Shown here: positions 1 to 10,543 of the stretch, in pieces
How positions within the stretch are numbered: position 1 is the first letter of the stretch
How the letters are laid out: the number at the start of each line of letters is the position of its first letter
Assembly (NCBI GenBank): GCA_015039365.1
Contig: WION01000783.1
Span: 1 to 18,242 of the forward strand
Direction of reading: 5' to 3'
Length of the DNA: 18,242 bases
Source of the DNA: Amanita rubescens
Taxonomy: Eukaryota; Basidiomycota; Agaricomycetes; Agaricales; Amanitaceae
Made by a program: the position numbers and the translations under genes
Notes under the pieces: model-generated
Seen by the model: only the letters and a program-made list of their open reading frames with translations
Database searches by the model: none
What the model was told of the DNA's origin: nothing

Positions 1-578
1 ATGTCGTGAATGAGCGCCTCAGGGTCAAGCTGGTGGATGGGGAGGGAAGGCATCCGCTTGTTGTGCATTTTGCGCGCGCCCAGGTAGACTTTCCACAAGT
101 TGTAGATTGCGTCGTTCTCGGTGACCCAGTGTCCACGGGGAGGATATGATTCGCCAAGATCGATCGCGACCCAACGAGGTATCCCATTCAGTCTATTCTC
201 TCTCCGGATGGCCTGCAGTGGTGACTTCCAGTTCAACCCAGCCTTGAAGCAGAAAATGCGGCAGAGCTGAGCAGCTTCGTTGATCTTGAGCCGGTGCAGT
301 TGCGAACGTAGTTGCAAGGCATCGCGGAGGTTTTTTGGCATGCTGTCACGAAATTGGGGATTCGCACAGAAGGCCGCGAAGTCTGAGAAGACATCACTGC
401 TGCCAATCATTGCTGCAGGAGCTTTAAGACTTTTGAGGCAAGTAAGTAGGCAGTCGGTCACTGCCTTTCTTGCTCCGGGTGAATGCCAACTGACTTCAAG
501 AAGGGACATGAACTTGTTGTCCACTGCAAGAAGAGCCGCGAGCTCATGATAGTAAACAATTTTGCCTGAGCGGCCCAT
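1..578 (-). CDS. Unrecognised protein, N-terminal part, runs off the left edge
   Basis: An open frame runs on the minus strand from an ATG at 578-576 to the window edge: 192 complete codons with no stop. The frame is also open upstream of the ATG, back to a TAA near 641, so an upstream exon could join in; a candidate 3' splice site (CTCAG) lies just inside the ATG. The protein starts MGRSGKIVYYHELAALL and has a balanced, globular composition. An aromatic-rich stretch near residues 125-170 contains GIPRWVAIDLGESYPP and GHWVTENDAIYNLW. I see no signal peptide, membrane segment or known catalytic motif and do not recognise the family. Coding character is inferred from the long open frame and the plausible amino-acid texture. 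It could be a transposon-borne or host gene; no function is proposed. Confidence 0.6.
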   Translation of the reverse strand, partial: MGRSGKIVYYHELAALLAVDNKFMSLLEVSWHSPGARKAVTDCLLTCLKSLKAPAAMIGSSDVFSDFAAFCANPQFRDSMPKNLRDALQLRSQLHRLKINEAAQLCRIFCFKAGLNWKSPLQAIRRENRLNGIPRWVAIDLGESYPPRGHWVTENDAIYNLWKVYLGARKMHNKRMPSLPIHQLDPEALIHD

Positions 579-1019
579 TGCAGATGGAAGCGGGGCAAAG
601 GGCGAGCGGGAAGTGCATGACTTGTGACATGCTGCGCCTCTTCTTTACCACCTGCCTGAGCGTGCTGCTGCAGCAATGGCGGGGCGCTGGGGTCCGAAGT
701 GCTGGATTCAGAGGTGCTCGCATGAGCACCGCACTGGCTGGAGTGGGTGACCCCAAACCAGCGCTCAATGCCCTGCGCAGCATAAGCCTCCAGCCCCACC
801 GGACGACCTTGTTGGTGGTGAAGGCAAGACCCAATCTCGTTCCACCATGCCAGCGTGCGCGGTCCCCTGCGCCGGTGCTGGTGATCCAGTCTATCTCGCT
901 GTTGTCCTGGAATGCCTGGCAGGCGAAATTTCTGGTGCTGGTGCCTCAGTCTATCTTGCTGCTTTCCTGGAATACCTGCCAGCTGCAGTTCTTGAGCTGG
1001 CAGGCAATGCTGCTCGTGT
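458..1019 (-). pseudogene. Open minus-strand stretch upstream of the left-edge gene, possible degenerate exon
   Basis: This minus-strand frame is open for about 187 codons after a TAA near 1022, but has no convincing ATG and overlaps the left-edge gene in another frame. Its start contains two 20-residue repeats, each with a GIPG...DRL.HQH pattern, matching the 60-bp DNA duplication at 875-994. It then has WWNEIG and [15 protein letters not shown], followed by a low-complexity Ser/Thr/Ala/Gln stretch. It may be an upstream exon of the left-edge gene shifted by a frameshift near 575, or simply chance. A plus-strand frame (578-1099) is open over the same DNA, so strand choice is uncertain. Confidence 0.25.
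875..994. repeat. Tandem duplication, 2 x 60 bp
   Basis: Two adjacent 60-bp units, 875-934 and 935-994, both begin GTGCTGGTG and share CAGTCTATCT and TCCTGGAATRCCTG. The period is exactly 20 codons and keeps both strands open, which fits an internal protein repeat. The units have diverged by point changes only. Confidence 0.8.
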
Positions 1020-1421
1020 TAACAAGAAAAAGCCATTGCCCTGCGGCGCCTGTGACTCGCTCTCCGCAAGGACGGTTACGCGCAGTGTTGGGCAATTGAG
1101 CAGGAGGCTGGCGCCTCTTTTCCTTCTATTATTGTAGTTGTGCTAGCCTCGACGCCTAGTTGTACCATTAGTTTTGTGCACCTATCTGCACATTTTAATA
1201 AAACGATTGCACCAACCGCGGCAGTGATCGTCCTGCATGCTCAGCTACGCGCTAAGTGACAGGAGCAGTGGGAGTGATGCCGCAGACAATGTGGTGGATG
1301 GTCGCGCTGCCCCGGGAATAGGAGCGTGGAGGTTAGCATGCGCAACACCCCCCTCTTGGTATCCTCAAAACGGCGCGTTTATTACCATCAAGCAACAATT
1401 TACACTACACTGGGTGCGCTG
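1020..1421. other. Non-coding stretch between the left-edge region and the Plavaka gene
   Basis: No supported gene. A plus-strand AATAAA at 1197-1202 could be a poly(A) signal for a rightward transcript. A minus-strand AATAAA (plus 1378-1383) serves the Plavaka gene. I could not find an inverted repeat pairing this flank with the 5' flank of the Plavaka gene, so the element's left terminus is not located. Confidence 0.5.
1378..1383 (-). terminator. Candidate poly(A) signal of the Plavaka gene
   Basis: AATAAA on the minus strand, about 39 nt past the TAG stop at 1424-1422. Position and sequence fit a polyadenylation signal, which is short and often degenerate in fungi. Confidence 0.45.
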
Positions 1422-4400
1422 CTACGACACTAACGAGAAACTGTCATGGTCAACGAATTTGTTTACATAGAACAGCTTGAACTTATCGAGCGTCTGGTCA
1501 AAAGTAAGGTCTTTCTCTGTGAAGGTAGAATCGAAAATTGGTAGTATGTGTGCCGCGCGGACTAAGTCCTTCACTGCAACTACGGTTGCCCAGGGCTTGC
1601 CATCCACACCAAATATTGGCTCAATCTTCCACATGCCAGTGTCTTCGTCCGGCTCATTCTCCAATGTCCTGAACCAATGGACAAGGGCGCATGAGTATAG
1701 TTTATTGCAGTATCCAAACCGGAAAAATAGGCGTGCCCGCACCACTTGCAGAATGCGCATGCTGCGCGGATTTAGGGTATCCCCTTTGTAGAGCATGCAA
1801 TCAAAGCGGGATACGCCTTTTCTCCACAACTGCGTTGCGCATATAAACTCTTTGCGCATTCCGCCGATGCCACTAGGGTCACTAGGAGCATGAATGAAAG
1901 CCACAGCTGAGTTGAAGACTGCGACGGACTCGTGCAGATCTTCTGGATCCACCTCCTCTGCATTGTTCTCTTTTTGAAGAAAACGCAGGATAAGAGTTTT
2001 GATATCTGGTTGGCCGGCATCGTCTGCCAGCTGGCTTAGGTTTCTGCTCCGGGCTTGCACTAATGAGAAACATAGTAGTTAATTGCAGGAAAATAACATT
2101 ACCTTTTGTTTTCCTGAGCTTGACATGTGTCGGCACACTTGGCCCATCTACAATCAACTTTTCTGCAGTTTCCTCCGGGTCTAATAGAGCATTCTTGGCG
2201 ACACCGTCGTCTTGATAAAATCTCAATTTTTCAAACCTTGAAATGCAGTCAATGACACACCTTCATCAGCGGGCGCGGCCAGCATCCCTCGTCCCTTGAA
2301 ATCACTCCCTGCTGCCACGAGCTTGCACATGCGAGTATTGGTAACAAGTACTTGCCCCAATGTGTTGTTGTGGTTTGACCGATGCCACGGTTCCTTGACT
2401 GACCTGATGTGCTGGCACTCGGTGATGGATGTGCTTAAACCGTTTGGGGCACCGAAAGCTTGGATAAGGCTTGGATAATGCACTAGGGCATGTTGCCGGG
2501 GAAGGCTAAAGCCATCAGGCCGGACTCCACTGGTTTCAAAGATGATGCGATTCTCGTGAAAATGGGCAAGGGCATCTTCTAACTTGCTTAATGCTTCTTC
2601 AGTGATATATTCTTGTCGGGCAATGTAGCAGAACTTGAGAAATGCGCGAAATGTTCGCACAATCTCCGGTGGAACGTGGCCCTCAATGGCATTAAGATAA
2701 ACCTGAAAATAGTCCAGTAGCAGTCACACTGGTGTTGCACTATAGTCCACTGTTCTTACCTTCATTAATGCCTTGGAGTCATTGCCGGTCCATTGTTTGA
2801 AGTTTCGGCCTATTGGAAAACGGCGCAAGCCAGTGAAGGGGGGAGCAAGTGATATCCTTGAAAGAGTTTCAACCACTGCGGCCTGCGCTACATTTCTAGT
2901 CAATCTCACCTATAATCAATCTCATCAAGTATTTTTTTGGCTTGAGCTGGGGTATTAACTATGTGCAGGTAGCGCCCAACCCAGGTTACAAGGTGGTCTT
3001 TGAAGACACCCTTGACAACTTGATGAAGCAGATTGGGAGCTATCAGCTCGTGGATATCTGTGCCAGGAAATTCATTTGTGAATGGCTGAAGTTTGGCATA
3101 AAAAGCCATTAATACTGAATATTGAATGCATGACAATCGATGCTGCGCTCACCTCAATGTTGCCAACTAGACCATAGTCATCCCAAAGCTCGCCAAGCTC
3201 ATATACACGGACAAGGTATTCAGTGTGCAGGCGGGAACGCCGGCTGCCAGGTGCGTCGCTGCCGATATCCTCAGCAGTGCACCTCCTCAAATCAGAAAGC
3301 TGCAACAATGGCTTCAATCTGACTTACTTTGGACACCATCCGTTAACAATTGATGCGATTGCCGCTTGTTCAGGATAATCGGCCATGTATGGGCCAAGAA
3401 CATAAAGAGCCCGACGATGGTGGCCATCAGGGCAGAGGATAACCTCGGGTGTGGTCATTCCAGGCCTTAAGGAGCTAAGTATTGTTGCTAGTGAGCTTTG
3501 GAGCAGCTGTCCCCAGAAGCGATGGAATTTGATATCATCCGCAAACTGGCGGGAGGCTACTCATTGTGAATGACCAGCCAACATAGTGAAACAACGCACT
3601 TTTGGTGACTGCAAGAAATCCAATAACCTCTACGGCATCGTGGTGTGCTTGTCGAACATTGTTGTGCACGTTTCCAATTGACAAATACAAAGGGTAGTAC
3701 TCATTGTCGCCTGTAGCCACCGAAGTGGTTGTTTTGTTGCTCCCAAGCAGCACTGGAACTAACATAGTGCCATGCGTTTTAGGCTTTGCTTGTAAGCGAT
3801 CCTGTGCAAGTGTTGAACATTGGATGATGTAGCAGCGGTGAATTCAAAAGACTTGCCGCTTGCTCCCACGCCCACTCCCCCAACATAAAATGATGGTACA
3901 CGCGGCTATTGCTAGCGTCAGTATTGATGTAGGGGGCATAGTCCATGCCATCTTTGAAGTCAGGGTTCGAGAATATGTTCTTGATGACCAGGCGTGGATC
4001 ATGATACCAGACTTGGTACTCGGTTTTCATCCAAGGTGGGCAGTTTGATTCGGGCAACTCTCCGTCATATTTCAATATAAAGCTTTTCCATGGGACAGCA
4101 CCAACTTTTATAGAATCGATCTTTGCATACGTTTCTCGATGATTCTGGAAAGGAGGGTGGCATCCACAATTTGCATGCGATTCAGCCCATAATCGGAGAA
4201 GCGTATTGATGTCACCTGCAGACATCTGTGCTTTGCGGTAGAGGAAATTTCCCAGTTCAAATTGGACTTTGTTGTCAAACGGAGTCCAATCTTGATGAGA
4301 CCGTAAATCTGGGAGTGGCGGGGCATTCACGGGCAATGCGCGACCATTAGAGTCACAAATATCACCTGATAATGTACTAATGTCAGCTTGAAAACAGACG

Positions 4401-5059
4401 GTCTTGAGGACTCTTCAAATACCATTTAAGGTGGGATGATATTTGCGCTTCGATGCCAGTCTCAGAAGGTCCGAGTCCGAACGTTCATCAGCAGGTTCTG
4501 CCGAGTCACCAAAGTTACTACTATGTTCATCCTCGGAAAAGAATTCTGGCCACACAGAGCTGCTCGATGAGAAAATGGAACTCGAGGTCGGCGACGAGGG
4601 AACACCAGACTCAGAGCCAGCATTGATATCACTACGAGCACCATCGAAATCTATTTGCATCGGCATATCCTCGGGTTCTTCTGGTGGGAAATCTATCGCT
4701 GGTTCTGTGCGAGGTGCAGGATAGAGATCAATATCCTCATCAAAGGGTGAAGAGCGCGGCAATGGGCTCCCTTGGACAGGTGAAGTGAGTCCTGCCACAG
4801 AAGGTATCAACAGCGGAGATCCATCACGCCGAATGTGCGAAGGGGATCCCGGAGTCTGGTGAACAGCTGCATCATATGCCAATGAGCCTTGGAGAACCTA
4901 TATTCATTCCGACTCTTGCTTACCCAAATCAAAGTCCGGCGGCATATGCAGAAAATGAGGATGCTTAACCTTCATGTGTTGCTTTCGTCCCCCTTCAGTT
5001 TTGAATAACTGCCCGCAACCTGCAACGGAGCAGGCATGCTGATATTTGGCTTCATCCAT
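1422..5059 (-). CDS. Plavaka-type DNA transposase, 11 exons, apparently intact
   Basis: I phased these exons (minus strand): 5059-4924, 4887-4423, 4365-3853, 3788-3600, 3559-3328, 3285-3153, 3085-2910, 2856-2760, 2702-2261, 2210-2103 and 2059-1422. All ten introns are GT-AG, 36-67 nt. The sum is 3129 nt, exactly 1042 codons plus stop. The protein opens with a C2H2 zinc finger (C10, C15, H28, H33: C-x4-C-x12-H-x4-H), then a Ser/Asp/Glu-rich linker to about residue 200. Blocks I associate with Plavaka transposases follow: VPWKSF (about 291), NPDFKDGMDYAPY, LGSNKTT (about 385), NEYYPLYLSIGNVHNN, PGMTTPEV, DIHELIAPNLLHQ (about 565), WTGNDSKALMK (about 640), DGFSLPRQHALVHY, the C-terminal APSDPSG, and ALVHWF near the end. 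Such proteins cut and join transposon ends with an RNase H-like core; I did not assign the acidic triad. The start could lie further upstream because an open frame and a possible acceptor (ACAG) exist near 5091. The 36-nt first intron and the acceptor of intron 3 are the least certain. Confidence 0.9.
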
Positions 5060-5254
5060 GCCTTCTGGTACACGCAATTTGAAGCAATAACTGTATTAGA
5101 TCATCTGTGACGAACTTGGACGCAGACGGAATCAAACCCTGAATGAACAAATAATAACTTCAACATTCGACAAACAGTTCAACTTAACCATCAAACCATC
5201 ACGCTCGCTTAGAAAAAGAATCCCCCCCACACTCGTTTATCAATTTCTAGTAGA
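5060..5254. promoter_or_regulatory. Short divergent intergenic region between Plavaka gene and gene B
   Basis: About 195 bp separate the two head-to-head start codons. The Plavaka transcript probably has 5' exon or leader sequence here. The part next to gene B is A/C-rich and ends in a run of seven C's just before gene B's ATG region. No clear TATA box is seen. The arrangement suggests one bidirectional promoter, which is an inference from spacing only. Confidence 0.4.
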
Positions 5255-7953
5255 ATGCCTGAGACTCGGGCATCAAACAAAAGCAAGCATCCAGGAAAAT
5301 GTCTTCTAGCAGCTGGAAGCGACCTGAGTGAGGCTAACGAAAAGCAGAAAAGGAAGAGACGCACGAAGGAGGAAATGCTCATTTTGCGTGAAGAGCAAGC
5401 GAGAGTAGCAGAGAAAAAGGCTGCCGAAAATGCTGCACACGAAAAAGAGCACCAAGAGCTTCTCAAAAAAATTGCAGAGCTAGAAATGAAACAGGCGGCG
5501 GCCGACAATCACAATAAGGGACTTCGTCACAAAGTTGATGGTAATTGGCATTCAATTCATAAAATCATCGTTCTATTAAACATTGAGTAGTAGCCAGGTT
5601 ATCCGATAGCGAATCCCAGCCAAAGAAGAAAGCAAAAGTGCATGGGAACAAGAAGCCAGCTATGACTAAGCCAGCCCCAAGACCTAAGACAAAGAAGAGT
5701 AGCGAACATTAGTATTTCAATCATAAGGCATTAAAATTTCCACTGACTTGGAAAAGCCAATGAGGATGAAGGTGAGGCTTATGAGCCGAAGACTCCTGCA
5801 CCTGGGAGGAAATACGGAAAGAAGAAACCTTATGTAGAATGTTAGTATCGAAAGATAAAAGATAGATTCCCTCACTGACTAAGGTAAAAGTGGACGAAGA
5901 CGAAAGCGCCCTGGGGCCGAAGACGCCCATGCCTCGTGAAAAATGTATGTGAACCCCTTCTCCTTAAAGTAACTCAAATAGCATTGCAAGCTACAGTTGG
6001 GAACACCACCAGAGATGACGCGGAGGATCTTAACTTCACAACGCCAGTACCGTGAAAGAAATTCCAAGTAAATACTGAAGTAGCTCGCTCTAGCGTGCCA
6101 GGTGAGAAGGTCGTGCATGCCCCCAAAGACATACATACACTCAATGCTACTCGTCGCGCATGCAATTTGGGCTGCAGATGGCAGTGAGGGTGAAGTCATC
6201 CCGGACAGTCAGATGGATGAACCAGATAGTCGCTCCCATCAATTGCAGGGAAAGCAGAAGATGTCGACTCAGCAGGAGATAGAAGCTATGAAGACGAACA
6301 TGCAGAACGTGGTGGGGGTGAGTTCAACAAAAGACACAAGGCGGTATCTCACACTAGGTGCTCACCAGCAACATGGTGATGGGAATTCCCATGTGGAGTC
6401 AGTCTTGTTCACACACGTTCTGCCAAAAATGTTGCTGACTCCCGATGAAACAACACTGTTCTTCTACTCTTTTAGGACCAAATCCGATACTGTGAAAGAA
6501 AATCATGAATGCCTCAACAAATGGCTCACGGATTATGTTCGTACTCCCCAGGATAACGCAGAGGTCGAGAGACGGCCAGCGGGCAGCAAGCGCGTTCCAT
6601 CCAGCCGCGGCGGCAATTCAAAAACGACGACTACTGCAGTCGGCTCTTCACACACTGTCGCAACTCTGGACATAATTGAAATTGATGACGACTCAGATGA
6701 TGTTCCTGAATTTGAGGAAGACCAGACAGTCGAGAGGGATGCAGCCCATAGCAGCCCGCTTAAAAATGGCAAACGGCTGACTAGTAAAGTGAGTCCATCT
6801 TCTAATTCATGTTTTTCTCAGTGTATTCACCTATGAAAGTCCATGGTGAAAGTTGTACTGCCATCAAAGAAGGCATCGGCCCAGAAGCGCGTAATCGTCA
6901 AAGAGGAACCTCTAGATGATGCTGAAAGGCTCATCGCTCCCGCCACAAAGCCAAAGCCAAAGCCAAAATCCCAGGTCACAGTGAAATCGGAGCCGGACAT
7001 CATGAGCGAAGACAGGGGCAGTGCGGCAGCTAGTAGCGAAGATGAAGGCTCGGAAATCGTCAAGAAGAAGAGGCGGGAACGACCCATGAATGACTCTTGC
7101 CTCCCTCCTGCACTTGCTGCAAGCAGAAGGCTTTGGCGGCCTATCGTCTTACCAACACTCATCAACTATGTTGGAAGTTTCCATAATCCTTGGACGATTA
7201 GCGATGATAAGATCATTGCCTACCTTCAGCCCATTCTCAACCACTTTCTTCCGAGAGCAGACCGCTACACGGTTCAGGCTTCTGACAGCTTGTTAGGCCT
7301 TGTGCGTGCTTTTTTGTTATTATATCAGCGTTCACCAATATTCTTTTCAGGTTACGCAACGTTTGAATGAATGGCGATCGGTATTCAGCTCCACCGCCAT
7401 TGCAGTTCTTGACTCCTTCTTTGGATCGGTTGAGCAGACTCCGCTGGCAGCTCGTCAACAATTTGCAAACGATATGTTGAAGAACAAGGCCTTCCTTTAT
7501 GCGGAGCCAAGGAAAAAGCTAGCTAATGGAGAAGTGTGTTACTGGCTCTCTGATTGTCAAGTTACTGACCTGAATTATTGTAGGTCCGGCCTGCAGGCAT
7601 TTTTCGTGGTTCTCTAGTCCTCCAGACATTTGTTGCTCATTTAAAAGCTGTTTTGGGTGCTGAGTCAGATATTGCAGGACTTGAACACCCTCAGCGAGGG
7701 GCAGGTGCATTAGCGCTAGCCGTCATTGCGGTAAGTATAGAATTCCACGATAGGCTTCAACTAATGAGCATATTAGGCTGAACGGGCACTCAAGCTATGG
7801 CAGAAAGGTTATCTACAAATCACGAGAGAAGGCAGCCAAATCGTCGCATGGCTTAATCCATCCACCGGCAAGTTGTCGAAAAAAGTTCTTCTCTGGAGAT
7901 CGTTTAGCGGGGATGCTAGCATCGAAGCACAGGTTACATACTGGCATTTATAG
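5255..7953 (+). CDS. Gene B: unknown multi-domain nuclear-type protein, 3' end probably truncated
   Basis: The start ATG at 5255 opens a basic N-terminus (MPETRASNKSKHPGK) and a Glu/Lys/Ala-rich coiled coil (residues 35-85). Clear exons: 5255-5540, 5591-5698, 5757-5840, 5891-5944, 5982 to about 6050, 6178-6317, about 6369-6788, 6840-7301, 7351-7533, 7584-7730 and 7777-7953. Introns are mostly 46-60 nt, GT-AG. The joins at 6050-6177 and inside 6369-6570 are not resolved. The middle is a charged linker with an acidic IEIDDDSDD patch, a Lys-Pro repeat, a basic KKKRRERP patch (possible nuclear localisation signal), and IVKEEP and TVKSEP, which match the psi-K-x-E SUMOylation consensus. The C-terminal domain holds LWRPIVLPTL, QRLNEWRS, RPAGIFRGSLVLQTF and LNPSTGK. 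It resembles, from memory and unverified, a lineage-expanded agaricomycete family of unknown function. The last residues (VTYWHL) come from DNA that, read on the other strand, is KDZ sequence, so the true C-terminus is probably lost. No enzymatic function is proposed. Confidence 0.7.
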
Positions 7954-7960
7954 AATTCAA
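7935..7960. other. Breakpoint joining gene B and the KDZ pseudogene
   Basis: Read on the minus strand, recognisable KDZ sequence (EMEYYQSLVEFYKCQ) stops here and is followed by antisense gene B. Read on the plus strand, gene B's domain stops here and reaches a TAG at 7951-7953 inside KDZ-derived sequence. Both reading frames end at the same point, the signature of a rearrangement or insertion boundary. The exact base cannot be fixed without intact relatives. Confidence 0.6.
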
Positions 7961-10204
7961 CAAGAGATTGGTAATACTCCATCTCAAGTGTTTCCTCCGG
8001 CGGCTCCGATAATAACTGGCTTAAATAAGCCTTTTCCTCGGCTAGCCACGTAGTGAAGACAGTTGGGTCTGTTATTCCATGTTGTTCCATCATTTTTTGT
8101 AAGAGAGGTTCCGACTGTAAAATCCCCAAAGCTTGCTTGTAATTATCCACAAGAAACTTGCCTGTCAAAGATTGTGTTTATTTGATAGAGAAATAAATTA
8201 AACAGAGACGATCTTACTTAGGCTGGCATACGTTTCGTAATTATCCACGTGCTGCATGTAATTCACAATAGATTGTTGCCGATGGAAGACACTTGCGTAG
8301 CGAACCGATGCCGCAAGTGCGTTTGACTTTGAGAAAAACCATTCACAACCTTCCAAGTCTTCGAGGCCTAAGCCTTCAACGTATGTCGCCAAATGCGACA
8401 ACTGACATATTCGTCCATGCACGTGTCCATGGAACGATCCGACAAGCGATCGGAAGTTGAGCTCAGTGGCTAAATCGCCCAACGGGCTAGTCTTCACTGT
8501 TGTTCCAAACTTGCATCCAATATCGTAACCGATACAGAGATCAGGGCCGAACGCTTGAAGGAGGACGTTGGTGATTGCTAATGGGTACTTAGCACTAGAT
8601 AGATAATTAGCTTAAAAATGCGGAAGAAATTGGCCACTTACAGTTCACCGCTGCGGACCATGTCGGCTACCAGCAAAACAAACCCATGGCGACACAGTGC
8701 CAAGAAAACCCCCGTTTCATCAAAGACTCCCCACATGCGGGAGGTGAGATCGTCATCCATGTTGGTCCATCGGCTTGAACAGGTGCCCTGTTCCTCGTTG
8801 CCTTGCTGGTGTAAAATTTAGTCATATACTATAGAAGTGAGATTCCAATGACTTACAGAACGAAGCACTCCATGTTTCTTTGGAAGAACTTCTTTTGCCC
8901 ATTTGTCGACCTCCTCTCACGATATATAATAATCGCCAGGAGCCCTTTGTGAATCTGGAAGAGCGTAGCGGTCCCTCCGTACATCTGCTTCATTTTTGGC
9001 CCCCCCAGTTCTCCGCAGCCACTTCAACGAGTTGTTGCCGTCCATAGTAACCAAAGTCTTGAAAATAAGGTCCTTTTCGTCATGGAGCTTATACGAGCAA
9101 GCAGGACATGTATTTTTCACGCGCCACAGCGGGCGGTTGCGCTGTAAGGCCTCTAAGACCTTATTTCAAACTCTTTCAAGTATATGCAGGTATAAATCAA
9201 GGCAAATTGAAAAAACGGTGCTGTAATAGGGTTTATAGGGTAGCTGCTTTGTATTTAGCATTAACTTATGCAGCAGGACGAATGACTTACTGCCTGCATA
9301 TCCATTATCCCTTTTATGAACGACTGACGCGCAAGATGGGGGCAACGGCATTGTAAGTTCCAATACAACTCCAGTAGACGCATCGAAAATGCATATTTAG
9401 GTCTAAATGGAGCACTTGGTATCATGCCTTGACGCACTAAAGCCGCCGAAATGTATTCATCGCTTCGTACCATAGAGTACTGAGCATCGTATGTCCCTAA
9501 AGTAAATCAGTATACAGAACAGTAGAAAAGCGATGAAAACGTACTATGAGTATCAAACAAGATGATGTTACCCATCCCTTCCGGTTCCTCAATAAACGAA
9601 GCAGAAACTTTTTCAGGATCGTCTTCCCCTTTCATCTGATAGCTCCACTTCTCGTAAGAGTGCACGATTGCATCCATTTGTGCCATAAACGCGGAGGTAC
9701 GTTTTTCCATTCTATCCCTTCTATTACTTCCGTCCTTTGTGGTACGACGCCTTGCCCGCAATTAGGTGAAGCTCTTTTTCATCCATCGTGAGCGCTCACC
9801 TGGATTGCTTCAAATCATCGTTTATCAACTCGAAAATTTCACCACCTGCGTGGCTCAAGTCAATGGGATGGGATCCATCAAGAACACCCTCGGCCATATG
9901 AGAATCCATCTCAAAATCCATGTCAACATCTATGAAACCATCAGATTGGGCATCGGCGGCATCAAAAGAGTTCAGATCCATGGATCCTATTAAATGCCAT
10001 TAATGATTAAGTGAGTAACATCAAAAATACGTAGTACAACATACCTGTTCCACTACGCTCAGTACACTGTATGCGCCAAGCAGTATTCTTCTCGATTTCC
10101 TGGTTAACTTGCTTATGGCCCACTGCCTGGCCATGCTGGTGCATCACAACACCGCCCTGGCCATAGTTACGGAATCTCTTAGAAGATAGAGACCCCTTTT
10201 TCAT
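7940..10204 (-). pseudogene. KDZ transposase with CxC N-terminal region, two nonsense codons and missing C-terminus
   Basis: Phased exons (minus): 10204-10045, 9986-9800, 9750-9545, 9496-9291, 9246-8857, 8805-8642, 8594-8218, and 8161 to about 7940. Introns are 44-58 nt. The frame is consistent throughout but interrupted by TGA at 9168-9166 and TGA at 8919-8917, both in exon 5. Order of blocks: acidic N-terminus; a CxC1-like region (TSAFMAQMDAIVHSYEKW, SDEYISAALVRQG, LLELYWNLQCRCP); CPAC; TMDGNNSLKW; RMWGVFDETGVFLALCRHG; GYDIGCKF; FHGHVHGRICQLSHL; GLEDLEGCEWFFS; FLVDNYKQAL; EMEYYQSL. This is the order of a KDZ (Kyakuja-Dileera-Zisupton) transposase, with an RNase H-type core spanning the DGN to GYDIG blocks. 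About 640 codons remain. The C-terminal portion usual in the family (after EYYQ) is absent, replaced by antisense gene B. Not expected to encode active enzyme, although splicing or readthrough is untested. Confidence 0.85.
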
Positions 10205-10543
10205 GGCGGGCGCTCGAACGCGTGGTTAACCGTCGTGAGCTGGCATGTGTGACACATGGCATGTCACACATCCCGATTAGTACGATCTGCCTCTTACCGA
10301 TTTGATCAGCGTGCGGCCCAAATCTACTGTATTTCCACAGGTAAATCCATTTGAAGTTTAATCAGCATACACTGATACTAGTAGCGTGGGCTAGCGTGGG
10401 CTGGTGTGCGGCGAAATCGGGCTGAGACTGATTTGGATCTTATCATGCCTTGCCATCAGCGGCTAACTGAGTGGTGTAGTGTAGAAAACTGGTCATGGGA
10501 GGCAAATACATGGAGCGCATAGTAATCTAATTGGGAAGGAACT

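Noticed and set aside
578..1099. 173-codon plus-strand frame followed by AATAAA at 1197
   Set aside because: Leu/Ser-rich, with a repeat forced by the 60-bp DNA duplication; it overlaps a more protein-like minus-strand frame. Not strong enough to call a gene.
2211..2260. Apparent frameshift inside the Plavaka gene
   Set aside because: A 50-nt GT-AG intron (GTGTGT donor at 2260, TCAAG acceptor at 2211) restores the frame, and the total coding length then divides exactly by three.
10257..10270. 14-bp TGGCATGTCACACA shared with 16895-16908
   Set aside because: In a window this long a single 14-bp match is expected by chance about as often as not, and the flanks do not align.
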